The notes: generated from the sequence alone by a model not told the origin. DNA of 64,000 nucleotides from Arcicella sp034519515 (GCA_034519515.1 JAXHOK010000055.1:129753-193752), one strand, 5' to 3'. Counted from the first letter of the stretch, positions 33,264 through 42,603 are shown. Program-made: numbers and translations.

Positions 33264-33384
33264 TTAAAATTTAGGGTTTGATACTCTCTCTCTTTAATAT
33301 ACGAAGAAACAGGATAAGTTGTTTTGAAAAGGTCGGCTAAATGTCAATTACTAAGAAATTGTTCCACCCCCTAAAATTGGATTA

Positions 33385-33574
33385 GGAACGGGAAAATAAT
33401 AAGTGGATGCATTTTTAAATGTTATTTTTTGTGCCAATCAAGGCGATAAAACCGTGCGACGGTCGCCGCAGTTTAGCATCGCTAAATGAGGATTTAATCT
33501 GGGCGGCATTCCGCAACGTAGAGTGGTGCAAAAAAGGGCATTTAAAAAACGTCTACTTATTGTTTTTCAGTTCC
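33385..33574. mobile_element. Miniature inverted-repeat element, GGAAC family, copy 3
   Basis: The 190-bp copy is flanked by TTA direct repeats (33382-33384 and 33575-33577) and is nearly identical to the inverted copy 2. It accounts for the middle of the 33264-33717 gap; in the rest I see only A/T-rich sequence. Confidence 0.9.
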
Positions 33575-33717
33575 TTAATATTAGAATTTCAGAGAAATTT
33601 AAACTAAATAAATGACTTTTGTGTTATTATATCGTCTTGACAATGAAGATATTACGACACACATTATCTTTGTTTTCAGTTTAATTTACTTTGTTTCATT
33701 TAAAACTATTACCGCCG

Positions 33718-33918
33718 ATGCAACACACACCCATCATCCTAACGTCCGAATCAGTTGAGGCGTTAGTGGCGAATATCGCCGAAGAATTATTGAAAGGTCA
33801 TAACACGTACAAGTCTGAGACCGTCGCCCTGAAAAAGAAAATCAAAATCGGAGTGTTGAGGACGATTTCATATCAGGAAATGATGCAAACAAAAAAACAG
33901 CATTTACACGCTGTTTAA
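33718..33918 (+). CDS. Small helical protein of unknown function
   Basis: The 66-residue product starts MQHTPIILTSESVEALVANI, then AEELLKGH and a basic C-terminal half (VALKKKIKIGVLRTI). The first 30 residues resemble the N-terminal helix of short Bacteroidota excisionase-type DNA-binding proteins, but the helix-turn-helix itself is not recognisable. I chose the ATG at 33718 and not 33691. It may be a real small gene or a truncated remnant; nothing adjacent clarifies its role. Confidence 0.35.
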   Translation: MQHTPIILTSESVEALVANIAEELLKGHNTYKSETVALKKKIKIGVLRTISYQEMMQTKKQHLHAV

Positions 33919-33959
33919 TTGATGATTTTAAGGAAATCCTACCGCCATAGGGTTTTTAT

Positions 33960-36899
33960 TTACACCTTCCCCCTCAAAAATTTCGCTGTATAATTACTCT
34001 CTTCCATTTTCACCATTGCCTCAGGTGTGCCTTCAAAGGTAACATATCCGCCCTTTTCGCCTCCTTCTGGACCGATGTCTATGATGTGGTCTGCCGATTT
34101 TATTACTTCCATGTTGTGTTCAATAATAATTACTGAGTCACCTTGTTCAACTAAGGCGTTGATGGCTTTTAGTAACTTTTTGATGTCATGAAAATGTAGT
34201 CCCGTTGTCGGTTCATCAAAGATAAAAAGGGTCTTTCCTTTGTTGGGATTGCCTTTTCCGAGGAAACTTGCCAATTTTACTCGCTGGGCTTCTCCGCCCG
34301 AAAGTGAGTTTGACGACTGCCCCATTTTGATATATCCCAAACCTACTTCTTGCAAAGGCAACAGCTTTTCGGCTAAACGGGGTTGGTCTTTTTGGAATAA
34401 TTCAATGGCTTCGTCCACCGTCATATCCAAAATATCAGAGATGTCTTTTTCTTGGTATTTTATATCCAAAATCTCTTGTTTGAAACGCTTTCCTCCGCAC
34501 GATTCGCACTTCAATTTCACGTCTGCCATAAACTGCATTTCGATGGTTACGAAACCCTCGCCCTGACAGGTTTCGCATCGTCCGCCCTCCACATTAAACG
34601 AAAAATTCCCTGGTTTATAGCCCCTCGCTTTCGCTACGGGTTGTTCGGAATACAAAAGTCTGATTTGGTCATACGCCTTCACGTAAGTAACTGGATTTGA
34701 GCGTGATGACTTCCCAATCGGGTTTTGATCAACCATTTCCACAGCTTCAATTTTCTTAACACTTCCTGATAATTCCGCCATTTTTCCCGATTCTTCCGCA
34801 TAAGTACCCAAGATTTTTCCAAGGGCTGGATATAATACTTTTCTTACCAAAGAAGACTTTCCCGAACCACTTACACCCGTTACCACCGTGAGGATTCCCA
34901 GAGGAAATTTTACCGAAACGTCCTTCAAATTATTCTCATAAGCCCCTTTTACCTCGATGAAACTGGTATATTTTCTCCGAAATTTTGGGACTTCGATGGA
35001 GTCTGTCCCACTAAGAAAATTTAAAGTATGAGAATTTCGATGTTCGTCGTTCGATATTGGATGTTCGATGTTCGTAGTTTCCGTCTCGTGGCTGATTCTG
35101 CCCCGAACATCAAACATCGAATCACGAACATCAAAACTCCCTTGCCAAATCAATTCTCCCCCATGACTCCCCGCATCTGGACCAATATCAATAATTTGGT
35201 CGGCGGCACGCATGATTTCCTCTTCGTGTTCAACCACGATAACGGTGTTACCCATATCTCGCAAAGATTCCAAAACCGAAACCAATCTTAAAGTATCTCG
35301 TGGGTGTAAACCAATGCTGGGTTCGTCCAAAATATACATCGAACCAACCAAAGCACTGCCCAAAGAAGTGGCGAGTTTTATCCGTTGAAATTCACCACCC
35401 GACAGCGTTGAAGACAAGCGATTCAAACTCAAATATCCCAAGCCCACTTTGTTCATATATTCCAAACGAGTAGTGATTTCTTGAAGTATTCTTTTGGAGA
35501 CACCGTACTGATAATCAGGCAATTGCAATTCATTAAAGAAAGTAACAACGTCTGTAATGGGCATCAAAACCAAGTTGATTATCGACTTCCCTCCTATTTT
35601 TACATAACCTGCATCTTGGCGTAAACGTGAACTTTTGCACTCGGGACAAGTAGTCCGTCCACGGTAGCGTGAGAGCATCACCCGATACTGGATTTTGTGG
35701 GTTTCGCCTTCCAGCATCTTGAAAAACCAGTCTAATCCTTGAAAATATTGATTACCCGTCCAGAGTAAATCTTTCTGCTCTTGGGTTAAATCTTTGTAGG
35801 GGCGATGTATCGGAAAATCAAACTTTGTGGCATTTTTGATGAGTGGAATCAAATGTTCGCCCATCTTTTCAGACCGCCACGGAGCAATTGCCCCTTCATA
35901 CACCGAAACGCTTTTATCAGGGAAAACAAGGTCGTTATCAATCCCCAAAATCCGCCCGAAACCATCGCAACGTTTACAGGCTCCGTAGGGATTATTGAAA
36001 CTAAAAAGATTGAGCGAAGGCTCTTCAAACAAAATACCATCTGCTTCAAAACGGTCGGAAAATGCTTTAGTTATTCCGCCCATTATTTCCACAAAACACG
36101 TGCCTTCTCCCTCAAAAAAAGCCGTCTGAACGGAATCTGACAAACGAAACTGGGTTTCTTCTTCGGGCTGACCGTTGGCTTCTTTTTTTACGGCAATACG
36201 GTCAATCAGTATTTTGTAATTATGACCGATAACATCAATCGGAGGCAGATTTTTTAGTTCTTGTTTATTATCTATAAGTTCTTCCAAAAATTTCACCTCA
36301 CCATCCACCGCAATTCTGGTATAGCCTTTCTGAATCAAAACTTTCATTTCTTGGACTAAGGTTCGCTCATTTTTCAATAAAAATGGTGCAAGTACCATTA
36401 CTCGTTGCGATTCTTCCAAAGCAAAAACGTAGTCCACAACACTGGAAACGGTGTCTTTCATAACTTCTTTACCCGATACTGGCGAATACGTTACGCCCAC
36501 CCGAGCGAACAATAATTTGAGATAATCGTAAATTTCAGTAGTTGTACCAACGGTAGAACGAGGATTTTTGGTAGAAACTTTTTGCTCAATGGCAATGGCT
36601 GGCGAAATACCTTTGATATAATCGATGTCAGGTTTTTCCATTCGCCCCAAAAACTGACGAGTGTATGAACTCAAACTTTCTACATACATCCGTTGCCCCT
36701 CCGCAAAGAGCGTATCAAAAGCCAAAGACGACTTCCCAGAACCCGACAGACCCGTGATTACCACCAATTTATTCCGAGGAATGGCAACATCAATATTTTT
36801 AAGATTATTGACTCTTGCCCCTTTAATGAGAATAAATTTCTTGGGGTCAAGGTCTTCGATGGGTGTATTGTTGTGAGCGCTGATTTCGGTAATGTTCAT
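33960..36899 (-). CDS. uvrA: Excinuclease ABC subunit A (UvrA) with an in-frame repeat insertion
   Basis: UvrA is the damage-recognition ATPase of nucleotide excision repair. Both ABC modules are complete: Walker A GLSGSGKSSLAF near residue 51 and GVSGSGKSSLV near 653, two LSGGE signatures, and Walker B sites in ILDEPSIGLHP and IFDEPTTGLHF. Zinc fingers have Cys pairs CKRCDG / CPECKS and CETCQG / CESCGG. About 35 residues (roughly 588-622) at the linker before the second module are unusual: they are encoded by a TTCGATGTTCG-type palindromic repeat that also occurs in intergenic DNA. The frame is kept, so the protein should be functional; the linker is known to tolerate variation. A TATCTTTG box lies upstream. 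Confidence 0.95.
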   Translation of the reverse strand: MNITEISAHNNTPIEDLDPKKFILIKGARVNNLKNIDVAIPRNKLVVITGLSGSGKSSLAFDTLFAEGQRMYVESLSSYTRQFLGRMEKPDIDYIKGISPAIAIEQKVSTKNPRSTVGTTTEIYDYLKLLFARVGVTYSPVSGKEVMKDTVSSVVDYVFALEESQRVMVLAPFLLKNERTLVQEMKVLIQKGYTRIAVDGEVKFLEELIDNKQELKNLPPIDVIGHNYKILIDRIAVKKEANGQPEEETQFRLSDSVQTAFFEGEGTCFVEIMGGITKAFSDRFEADGILFEEPSLNLFSFNNPYGACKRCDGFGRILGIDNDLVFPDKSVSVYEGAIAPWRSEKMGEHLIPLIKNATKFDFPIHRPYKDLTQEQKDLLWTGNQYFQGLDWFFKMLEGETHKIQYRVMLSRYRGRTTCPECKSSRLRQDAGYVKIGGKSIINLVLMPITDVVTFFNELQLPDYQYGVSKRILQEITTRLEYMNKVGLGYLSLNRLSSTLSGGEFQRIKLATSLGSALVGSMYILDEPSIGLHPRDTLRLVSVLESLRDMGNTVIVVEHEEEIMRAADQIIDIGPDAGSHGGELIWQGSFDVRDSMFDVRGRISHETETTNIEHPISNDEHRNSHTLNFLSGTDSIEVPKFRRKYTSFIEVKGAYENNLKDVSVKFPLGILTVVTGVSGSGKSSLVRKVLYPALGKILGTYAEESGKMAELSGSVKKIEAVEMVDQNPIGKSSRSNPVTYVKAYDQIRLLYSEQPVAKARGYKPGNFSFNVEGGRCETCQGEGFVTIEMQFMADVKLKCESCGGKRFKQEILDIKYQEKDISDILDMTVDEAIELFQKDQPRLAEKLLPLQEVGLGYIKMGQSSNSLSGGEAQRVKLASFLGKGNPNKGKTLFIFDEPTTGLHFHDIKKLLKAINALVEQGDSVIIIEHNMEVIKSADHIIDIGPEGGEKGGYVTFEGTPEAMVKMEESNYTAKFLRGKV
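35036..35133. repeat. TTCGATGTTCG-type palindrome embedded in uvrA
   Basis: This roughly 98-bp inverted repeat contains TTCGATGTTCG and CGAACATCAAACATCGA arms. The segment ATTCTGCCCCGAACATC is nearly identical to the loop and arm of the intergenic repeat at 50975-51026. Within uvrA it is translated as FDVRDSMFDVRGR and IEHPISNDEHRNS, which have no counterpart in typical UvrA linkers. Confidence 0.8.
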
Positions 36900-36942
36900 A
36901 AAAGCATTGGGCTATGAGCAATAAAGGTTGAGTATTTGTAAA

Positions 36943-36950
36943 CAAAGATA
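36943..36950 (-). promoter_or_regulatory. Putative uvrA -7 box
   Basis: On the minus strand TATCTTTG lies 43 bases before the uvrA ATG. It is the same sequence as the boxes near mazG and recQ. No clear -33 motif. Confidence 0.4.
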
Positions 36951-36985
36951 AGAAATTTCGTTGTTTCATTTTTTGTGTAATTAGT

Positions 36986-37012
36986 GAAGGCTTCGTTTAA
37001 AACGAAGCCTTC
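36986..37012. repeat. GAAGGCTTCGTTT perfect palindrome
   Basis: The 13-base arms lie around one central base, between the divergent uvrA and the barrel protein gene. It is related to the hairpin at 7893 and to a degenerate copy inside the broken DUF6932 gene near 42102. Confidence 0.6.
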
Positions 37013-37164
37013 GCTGAAAACAAGCATACCTGTTTGTATTAAGACATATTTTCAGAAAAGAATGTTTCGTATCTTGCAAGAAATTAAAGCACATTTACGT
37101 TTTATTTAATGTAAATACAGTTTTGTCATATTCTTTAAATATTTAGCAAAATCAATCACTAAAA

Positions 37165-37731
37165 ATGAAAAAAATACTTTTCTTTTTATTCGTCTCAATA
37201 GCTTCATACACAAGCACTTACGCCCAAGACCCCATCGTTATTAAGCAAGACAGTACCGTTCGAGATTTGGATGAAGAACAGGACGTTCGGGATTTGCCAT
37301 TCAGTCAAAGAATTAGATTCGGAGGTGGAATTGGCGGTTTACAATTTGGAAATCCAACGGTGATTGGTGTTTCGCCAATGGTTGGTTATCAGGCAACTAA
37401 CAATTTCACAGTTGGTCTGGCGGTTGATTATCAGTATTTTAAGATTACGGGAATTGATGCGCAAAACCAATATGGTCCCCGTTTATTTGGGCAATATCGT
37501 TTGCAGTTTTTAGAGCAAATTCTTTCAAGGGCTTTTGCACAGGCAGAAGTTCAGAAATATTACGTCTCTGCGGCAGGGCAATCATTTAGTTATGATGTAC
37601 AGACGCTGGCGGGCATCGGTGTTGGATTCGGAGGTTTTCAGATTACTGCTCTTTACAATCTCAATTACAATCAATTCACTTCTCCTTACGGCAGTCCGTT
37701 GGTTTTACGAGTAGGTGGTTTTTTCTTCTAA
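37165..37731 (+). CDS. Small outer-membrane beta-barrel protein
   Basis: The 188-residue protein has a signal peptide (KKILFFLFVSIASYTSTYAQ) followed by an acidic stretch DLDEEQDVRDLPFSQ and a barrel of about eight amphipathic strands: IRFGGGIGGLQFGN, VGYQATNNFTVGLAVDYQYF, ITALYNLNYNQFTS, and the final strand LVLRVGGFFF with the C-terminal aromatic needed for BAM insertion. It is likely a structural or porin-like outer-membrane protein. It appears as a single gene with a strong terminator immediately after it. Confidence 0.8.
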   Translation: MKKILFFLFVSIASYTSTYAQDPIVIKQDSTVRDLDEEQDVRDLPFSQRIRFGGGIGGLQFGNPTVIGVSPMVGYQATNNFTVGLAVDYQYFKITGIDAQNQYGPRLFGQYRLQFLEQILSRAFAQAEVQKYYVSAAGQSFSYDVQTLAGIGVGFGGFQITALYNLNYNQFTSPYGSPLVLRVGGFFF

Positions 37732-37748
37732 TATTTTCTAAAAAAATA

Positions 37749-37786
37749 AAAAAACAGGGCTAATTTGTGAATTAGCCCTGTTTTTT
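37749..37786 (+). terminator. Terminator after the barrel protein gene
   Basis: AAAACAGGGCTAATT and AATTAGCCCTGTTTT form a long GC-bearing stem around TGTG, flanked by A and T runs. It would work in both directions. Confidence 0.88.
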
Positions 37787-37833
37787 ATTCCAACACTTCC
37801 CATTATGGGAATTTTGTGTATATTTGTCTTGTT

Positions 37834-38131
37834 ATGAGAATATTTACGAAAGGAACACTTCGAGATTTTTGGGAAGAATATCCCGATTCAATGGCTTCGC
37901 TTCAAACTTGGTATGAAGTTAATGAGGAAATAGATTTTAGTAACCCCAATGAAGTAATTATGCTTTTTAAGGACTCTGACATTGTAGGAAATGGAAGAAT
38001 TGTATTTAATATTTGTAAAAATAAATACCCGTCTAATTGCTAAATATGAATACACAAAAGGCTTCGTTTTCGTAAGATTCATTGGTACTCACAAAGAATA
38101 CGACAAAATCAAAGACATTAAAGATATTTAA
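37834..38131 (+). pseudogene. higB: HigB-type mRNA interferase toxin, frameshifted
   Basis: From the ATG at 37834 the product matches the HigB family: MRIFTKGTLRDFWEEYPDS, then LQTWYEVNEEIDFSNPNEV, and RIVFNICKNKY. It then shifts frame at a CCC run near 38030. In the other frame the family continues as RLIAKYEYTKGFVFVRFIGT and HKEYDKIKDI, stopping at 38131. One extra C in the run explains the break. Intact HigB cleaves mRNA on ribosomes. The first-frame product stops at 38043, lacking the last third that holds part of the active site. The antitoxin gene just downstream is intact. A sequencing error is possible and should be excluded first. Confidence 0.8.
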
Positions 38132-38141
38132 TCAACACAAT

Positions 38142-38543
38142 ATGAAAATGCTCACTATAAATTTAGAAGATATAAAAATAAAGCCAATCGCTAATGACGC
38201 TGATTTCAAGGAAATATCTTCATTGATTGATGAATTGGTTGATGCTGATTTGATAGAAAACTCCGAGGAAAGGCAAAAAGCAATGGATATGCTGGAAGTT
38301 TTAACGGTATTAGCTATTGAATATGAAAAGAAACATTACCCAATTCCTAAGCTAAGTTCTATTGAAGCAATTAAACAGAGAATGGAAATGCTTAATCTTT
38401 CTCAAAAAGAAGTAGCAAAATATTTTGGAGGAGAAAACCGTGTTTCAGAAGTTCTGAACGGGAAAAGACAACTTACTTTGAAGATGATTAAGAATCTGTA
38501 TCATAACATGGGCATTCCTGCGGAGGTTCTGTTAGCTATATAA
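38142..38543 (+). CDS. higA: HigA-type antitoxin (Xre-like helix-turn-helix)
   Basis: The 133-residue protein belongs to COG5499. The N-terminal helical half (FKEISSLIDELVDADLIENS) neutralises the toxin, and the C-terminal helix-turn-helix (MEMLNLSQKEVAKYFGGENR, VSEVLNGKRQLTLKMIKNLY) binds the operon promoter. The ATG at 38142 is chosen because it follows the toxin frame's stop by ten bases and begins the family-like MKMLTINLEDIK; the earlier ATG at 38082 overlaps the toxin. The toxin gene upstream is frameshifted, so this may now be an orphan antitoxin. Confidence 0.88.
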   Translation: MKMLTINLEDIKIKPIANDADFKEISSLIDELVDADLIENSEERQKAMDMLEVLTVLAIEYEKKHYPIPKLSSIEAIKQRMEMLNLSQKEVAKYFGGENRVSEVLNGKRQLTLKMIKNLYHNMGIPAEVLLAI

Positions 38544-38545
38544 TA

Positions 38546-38812
38546 ATGCCCGAAAAACAAAATCCCTTCCAAAATCTCCGCCCAATGTTATTAGCCGTAA
38601 CCATTGGAATGTTGCAATTATTCTTTTGGGTTGAAGTTTTAGTAATGACTTTATTAGGATATTTTTGGCATAAAAACCCCGAAGAAGCCACAAAAAACAA
38701 TACGCCCGAAGGCTTTGCAGTCTTGGGCGTATTGCTGATTTTAACATTTTTAGTGAAAAAGAAAATTGAGAAATTATTGAAAATCACTCTTCATAATAAT
38801 ACCCAAAAATAA
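38546..38812 (+). CDS. Small two-helix membrane protein after higA
   Basis: The 88-residue protein starts 2 bases after the higA stop and has hydrophobic segments at about residues 14-40 (MLLAVTIGMLQLFFWVEVLV) and 58-70 (GFAVLGVLLILTFLV) with a Lys-rich end. I do not recognise a family. Its 3' end overlaps the convergent copper-monooxygenase-like gene by 29 bases. Translational coupling to higA is suggested by the spacing. It may be a genuine gene, but minus-strand frames in the same stretch cannot be ruled out from sequence alone. Confidence 0.5.
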   Translation: MPEKQNPFQNLRPMLLAVTIGMLQLFFWVEVLVMTLLGYFWHKNPEEATKNNTPEGFAVLGVLLILTFLVKKKIEKLLKITLHNNTQK

Positions 38813-40151
38813 TATTCATTTCATCATCGGAAGTCAAGCCGAAAGATATTTTCTGGTTTGAAGTATTATTATACGTTACGACCGAAGTAAGTCCTTCACC
38901 TTTCTTCAAAACGATGGGTGTTGTAAAATTTTTCACCAAAGGATGTTCCCAGTCCAAATTTTCATAAACAACCTCTCCATCTCTGCTTCCTCCTTTGATT
39001 TTGATAATGTATTTTTCACCGTACTTGTGCGTATGCGAAGTCAGTGATACGATTTTTACATTTTTATCAAAAACAAAATCTTTGGTAATCGTTGTCTTTT
39101 GATTGGCTGGAATATTTAGGTTTATATTATTAAAATCAATCGTTTTTACGACGTATTTGACCTTTGCTTTATCGGTTGTGTAAAGATTTACCACATTTTC
39201 ACCCAATAACGTACCATTCGTTTTATTAAAATAATGTGGATTCAAATCTATTGAATAATTGGCAGGAAGTAGCAAAGCTGTTCCTTCTGGAAAATCATAG
39301 ATTTGATTTGCCTCCGTACCACCGCCCAAAAAAACATGGTTAGACATTTGACCAAACGTTACAAAATTCAAAGAATTGTTGGGGTTGCGAAGATCTCGAA
39401 CTTCGTCAATCGTGGGTAAACCTGTTTTATTCCTGAAATCATACAAAACCATGTGATGACTATTTGGGCGAGACTGCAATTTGATTTTATTGACGTAAAT
39501 TTCGGTAGTATTTCCTATATTTCTTCTCACGAAAAGTTCTCTTTCAAAATTGGGCTGAATCGTAAATTTATCTACTTTCAACTGAAACCCTACCAATCCC
39601 TCCTCTTTGGGCGTTTTCATCGCTACAAAATTATCCACAACTGATACACTGGGTGTTTTATCATCCAATAATTTAGCATCGGCAACTTCGCCCGTTTTGG
39701 GTGCTCCTGCCTCAATCCAACGGCGGATAAACTCAATCTGTCCCAAATAAAGTGCTGTGCTTCCCAGAGGCATTGGTGCGGCATATTGCTTGCCCCCATG
39801 ATGCGATGAATCCCAATTGAGTTTATGAAACAACAAACTTTCCAAAGATTTATACGCCTTCACTCGTAAATGTCCATCCGCTTTTGAAAGAGCATTAAGG
39901 GGTGTTACACCCACTAAGTTCTCATAAGCCACCGTCTTTTCCAAGACCAATCCATGCTGTTTGAAAGAACCATCCGTAACGGAAGCATGACAGCCTGAAG
40001 TAGCACAGGTGGGCGTTAGAATTTTGTCTTGTATCAAACTAAAACTTGATACTTCCGCAACCTTTGGAGCTTCCTCGGTTATCGTTTTGGTACAGGCTGA
40101 CAACACTGCTAAAAAACTGATTATCAGCACAGTAGTTTTATAATAATACAT
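38784..40151 (-). CDS. Lipoprotein with cytochrome-c-like and copper type II monooxygenase-like domains
   Basis: The lipobox is VLSAC (Cys about 20). Residues about 35-150 resemble the planctomycete-type cytochrome-c-like domain: TPTCATSGCHASVTDG offers a candidate haem or metal motif, and the segment ends with IEFIRRWIEAGAP. Residues about 180-455 resemble the peptidylglycine/dopamine monooxygenase fold, with His-bearing motifs SRPNSHHMVLYDF, DLNPHYFN and SLTSHTHKYGEKY positioned like the two copper sites. It is probably a surface or periplasmic redox protein. Substrate unknown. It is transcribed alone, convergent with the higBA locus. Confidence 0.7.
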   Translation of the reverse strand: MYYYKTTVLIISFLAVLSACTKTITEEAPKVAEVSSFSLIQDKILTPTCATSGCHASVTDGSFKQHGLVLEKTVAYENLVGVTPLNALSKADGHLRVKAYKSLESLLFHKLNWDSSHHGGKQYAAPMPLGSTALYLGQIEFIRRWIEAGAPKTGEVADAKLLDDKTPSVSVVDNFVAMKTPKEEGLVGFQLKVDKFTIQPNFERELFVRRNIGNTTEIYVNKIKLQSRPNSHHMVLYDFRNKTGLPTIDEVRDLRNPNNSLNFVTFGQMSNHVFLGGGTEANQIYDFPEGTALLLPANYSIDLNPHYFNKTNGTLLGENVVNLYTTDKAKVKYVVKTIDFNNINLNIPANQKTTITKDFVFDKNVKIVSLTSHTHKYGEKYIIKIKGGSRDGEVVYENLDWEHPLVKNFTTPIVLKKGEGLTSVVTYNNTSNQKISFGLTSDDEMNIIFGYYYEE

Positions 40152-40366
40152 TTTTATTTGATTTTATTGATAAATTCTGAGCGATAAAAACTATCTTATA
40201 TTTTACATTGCATACGCTAAAAAGTTTAAAAAAGATGCTTATACATAACGTAAATATACCATTTTTTATGATAAAAATTAGAGTATATCACACCGACAGT
40301 TCAAAACAAGGCATGATTAATTCATGTAAAACCACGAAAAAGCACAACTTTTACCTCGAAAAATGG

Positions 40367-40374
40367 TAGATTTG
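40367..40374 (+). promoter_or_regulatory. Putative -7 box for the sugar transporter
   Basis: TAGATTTG matches TAnnTTTG and lies 39 bases before the ATG at 40414, supporting that start over the in-frame codon at 40363. Confidence 0.35.
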
Positions 40375-40413
40375 GACTTAATTTCAATTCTGAAAACCCT
40401 AAAAACTCTTTTC

Positions 40414-42019
40414 ATGACACAACAATCAACTAAAAGCAACCAATCTGCTCTTTACACTTTAATGACCGTATGGTTTTTTTGGAGTTTCGTAGCGGCATCC
40501 AACGGGATTTTGATTCCACTATTTAAAGAAAAATTTACGCTTACTCAAACCCAAGCCCAATTGGTTGATTTTGCATTTTATGCGGCTTATTTCATTGGTT
40601 CGATACTTTATTTGATTTTTTCCCGCATCATGGGTGGCGATATTCTGAATAAAATTGGTTACAAAAACGGTATTGTCATTGGTCTGCTCATTTCTGCCCT
40701 CGGAACGTTAATGTTTTACCCTGCCGCCCAAACGGCTTCTTATCCGTTATTATTGGCAGGTTTATTTATCGTTGGACTTGGTTTTTCACTCCAACAAACT
40801 GCAACCCAGCCTTTTATGATTGCACTTGGGCCACCCGAAACTGGAGCTCAACGTATCAATTTGGGCGGTGCGGTAAATAATCTTGGTGGAACAATTGGGC
40901 CAGCTTTGGTTTCTTACGCAATCTTCGGTTCGATTGCAAAAGATGCTGCCGCCAATGCGTCAATCGAAGATGTAAAAATACCTTATCTTATCTTAGGTGT
41001 TTTGTTTGCTTTGATGGCATTATTTTTCTGGATTTCTAAACTTCCTCGCATCAAAAACGATGAAGACGTACAGGTAAGCAATATCGTAATCGGTCTTCCA
41101 TTGGCATTTTTGGTGCTTTGTGTAGGTGTTGCCGTTGCTTTTTCTATCGAAATAGCCATTACATTTACATTTATTCTTATAACAATTTTGATGATTGGCT
41201 ACATGATTTATTCATTAGCAGGAAAATCAGGTGCAGTACAAAATGCAGGTTCGGTATTGAGCTACCCACAAGCAGTTTTGGGTATGACGGCTATTTTTGT
41301 TTATGTAGGCGTTGAAGTAACGATTGGCTCAAACCTCGGTGAATATTTAAAAGCAAAGCCGAGAATTTAGATTCTTCGCAAATCTCAAAATACGTTTCTT
41401 TGTTTTGGGGTAGTATGATGATTGGTCGTTGGACGGCTTCAATTAGCAATTTTAACCCTTCCGAATCAATGAAAAAGATCCTTAATTGTGGTTGTGCCGT
41501 TTCGTGGCATTTGCCATTGTGTTGATTGCCAACTCATTATACAGTGGCGATGTTACCGACCTTCTACCCTACGCAGTTTGTATTCTGGTGATGATTATGG
41601 CGTATTTTGCCAGTAAAGAAAAACCTGTTCGCCTGTTGCTGATTTTCACGGCATTAGGGGCAATTATGACCATCATCGGCGTGATGACTACTGGCGATAC
41701 TGCACTTTTCGCCTTGACTTCGGGTGGCCTATTCTGTTCGGTTTTGTGGCCCAGTATTTTCTCTTTGGGAACGGCAGGTTTGGGAAAATTCACTAATCAA
41801 GGAGCCGCATTTTTGATTATGATGATTTTGGGAGGTTCAATTATTCCCGTAGTTCAAGGCAGAATTGCCGACACTTTTGGCATCCAAAGTTCTTATCTTT
41901 TAGCGGCAGCTTGCTTTGCTTATCTATTCATTTTTGGAATAATCGTACAAAGCGTTTTGCGTAAACAAGGCATTGATTTTGATAAAGAAGTAGTGGCGGG
42001 CGGGAAATCTGGACATTAA
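40414..42019 (+). pseudogene. FucP-like MFS sugar:proton symporter with two frameshifts
   Basis: The first 319 codons encode a major facilitator of the L-fucose / glucose-galactose symporter type: VWFFWSFVAASNGILIPLFK, DFAFYAAYFIGS, LGFSLQQTATQPFMIALGPP and GVEVTIGSNLGEYLK. Near 41357 (AAAGCAAAGCC) one base appears lost, and the frame continues in another register as SKYVSLFWGSMMIGRWTASI. Near 41481 (CTTAATTGTGG) a second shift occurs, after which LYSGDVTDLLPYAV and GGSIIPVVQGRIADTFGIQS complete the transporter to 42019. Both breaks fit single-base deletions. Either the gene is dead or the assembly has indel errors. No sugar-catabolic genes adjoin it. Confidence 0.85.
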
Positions 42020-42028
42020 AAAGAAAAA

Positions 42029-42576
42029 ATGGAATTTGATGAAAATGGTTATTTGAAACCTTATAAAATTACTGAAATAGACATAACTACATTTGAGCGA
42101 ACCTTCGTTTGAAACGATGATAGGAAAAAGTTGTTCGATGAATACCTGAATTATATTATCTTCTTGAAAGAGTTTGATTTAGGCATTTTTTTTTTCAGGG
42201 GATAGATGGGAGTTTTGTTTCAAAGAAAGTAAAACCTAAAGATATAGATATTGTTACTTTTATTGAATACGAAAAATATGACCTTTATTTCAAAGAAATC
42301 ACTAAATTGCAGAAACAATTTAAGGGATTAGATACTTATTTCGTAAAGGTTTTTCCAGAAAATCATCCCTCTGAGTTTCTCTATAAATTAGACAAAACAG
42401 AATGGGATTTTCAATTTTCATTCTCTCGAATAAACCCTAAAACTGGTAAATCTTCAAAAAAGGATTCGTTCAAATTAATTTTTAAGTATGTGGAAGGATA
42501 TATCGTAAAATCATTGGCAAATGTTCTGGAAAGAATTGATAGATTAAATACACCGTTTAATAAGTTTTTTGGATAA
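42029..42576 (+). pseudogene. DUF6932-like (nucleotidyltransferase-like) gene, broken
   Basis: The frame starts MEFDENGYLKPYKITEIDIT and stops at TGA (42110-42112, codon 28), continues in frame as NDDRKKLFDEYLNYIIFLKE, then shifts at a run of ten T near 42188. The new frame reads GIDGSFVSKKVKPKDIDIVT, the nucleotidyltransferase-like GS...D(I/V)D core of DUF6932, and proceeds to 42576. A stop and a frameshift therefore both interrupt it. A degenerate TTCGTTT-G-AAACGA palindrome overlaps the stop codon. Intact relatives occur in two-gene modules of unknown function. Confidence 0.7.
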
Positions 42577-42603
42577 TTTTTACCCTAAAATCTTCGATTG
42601 GAG

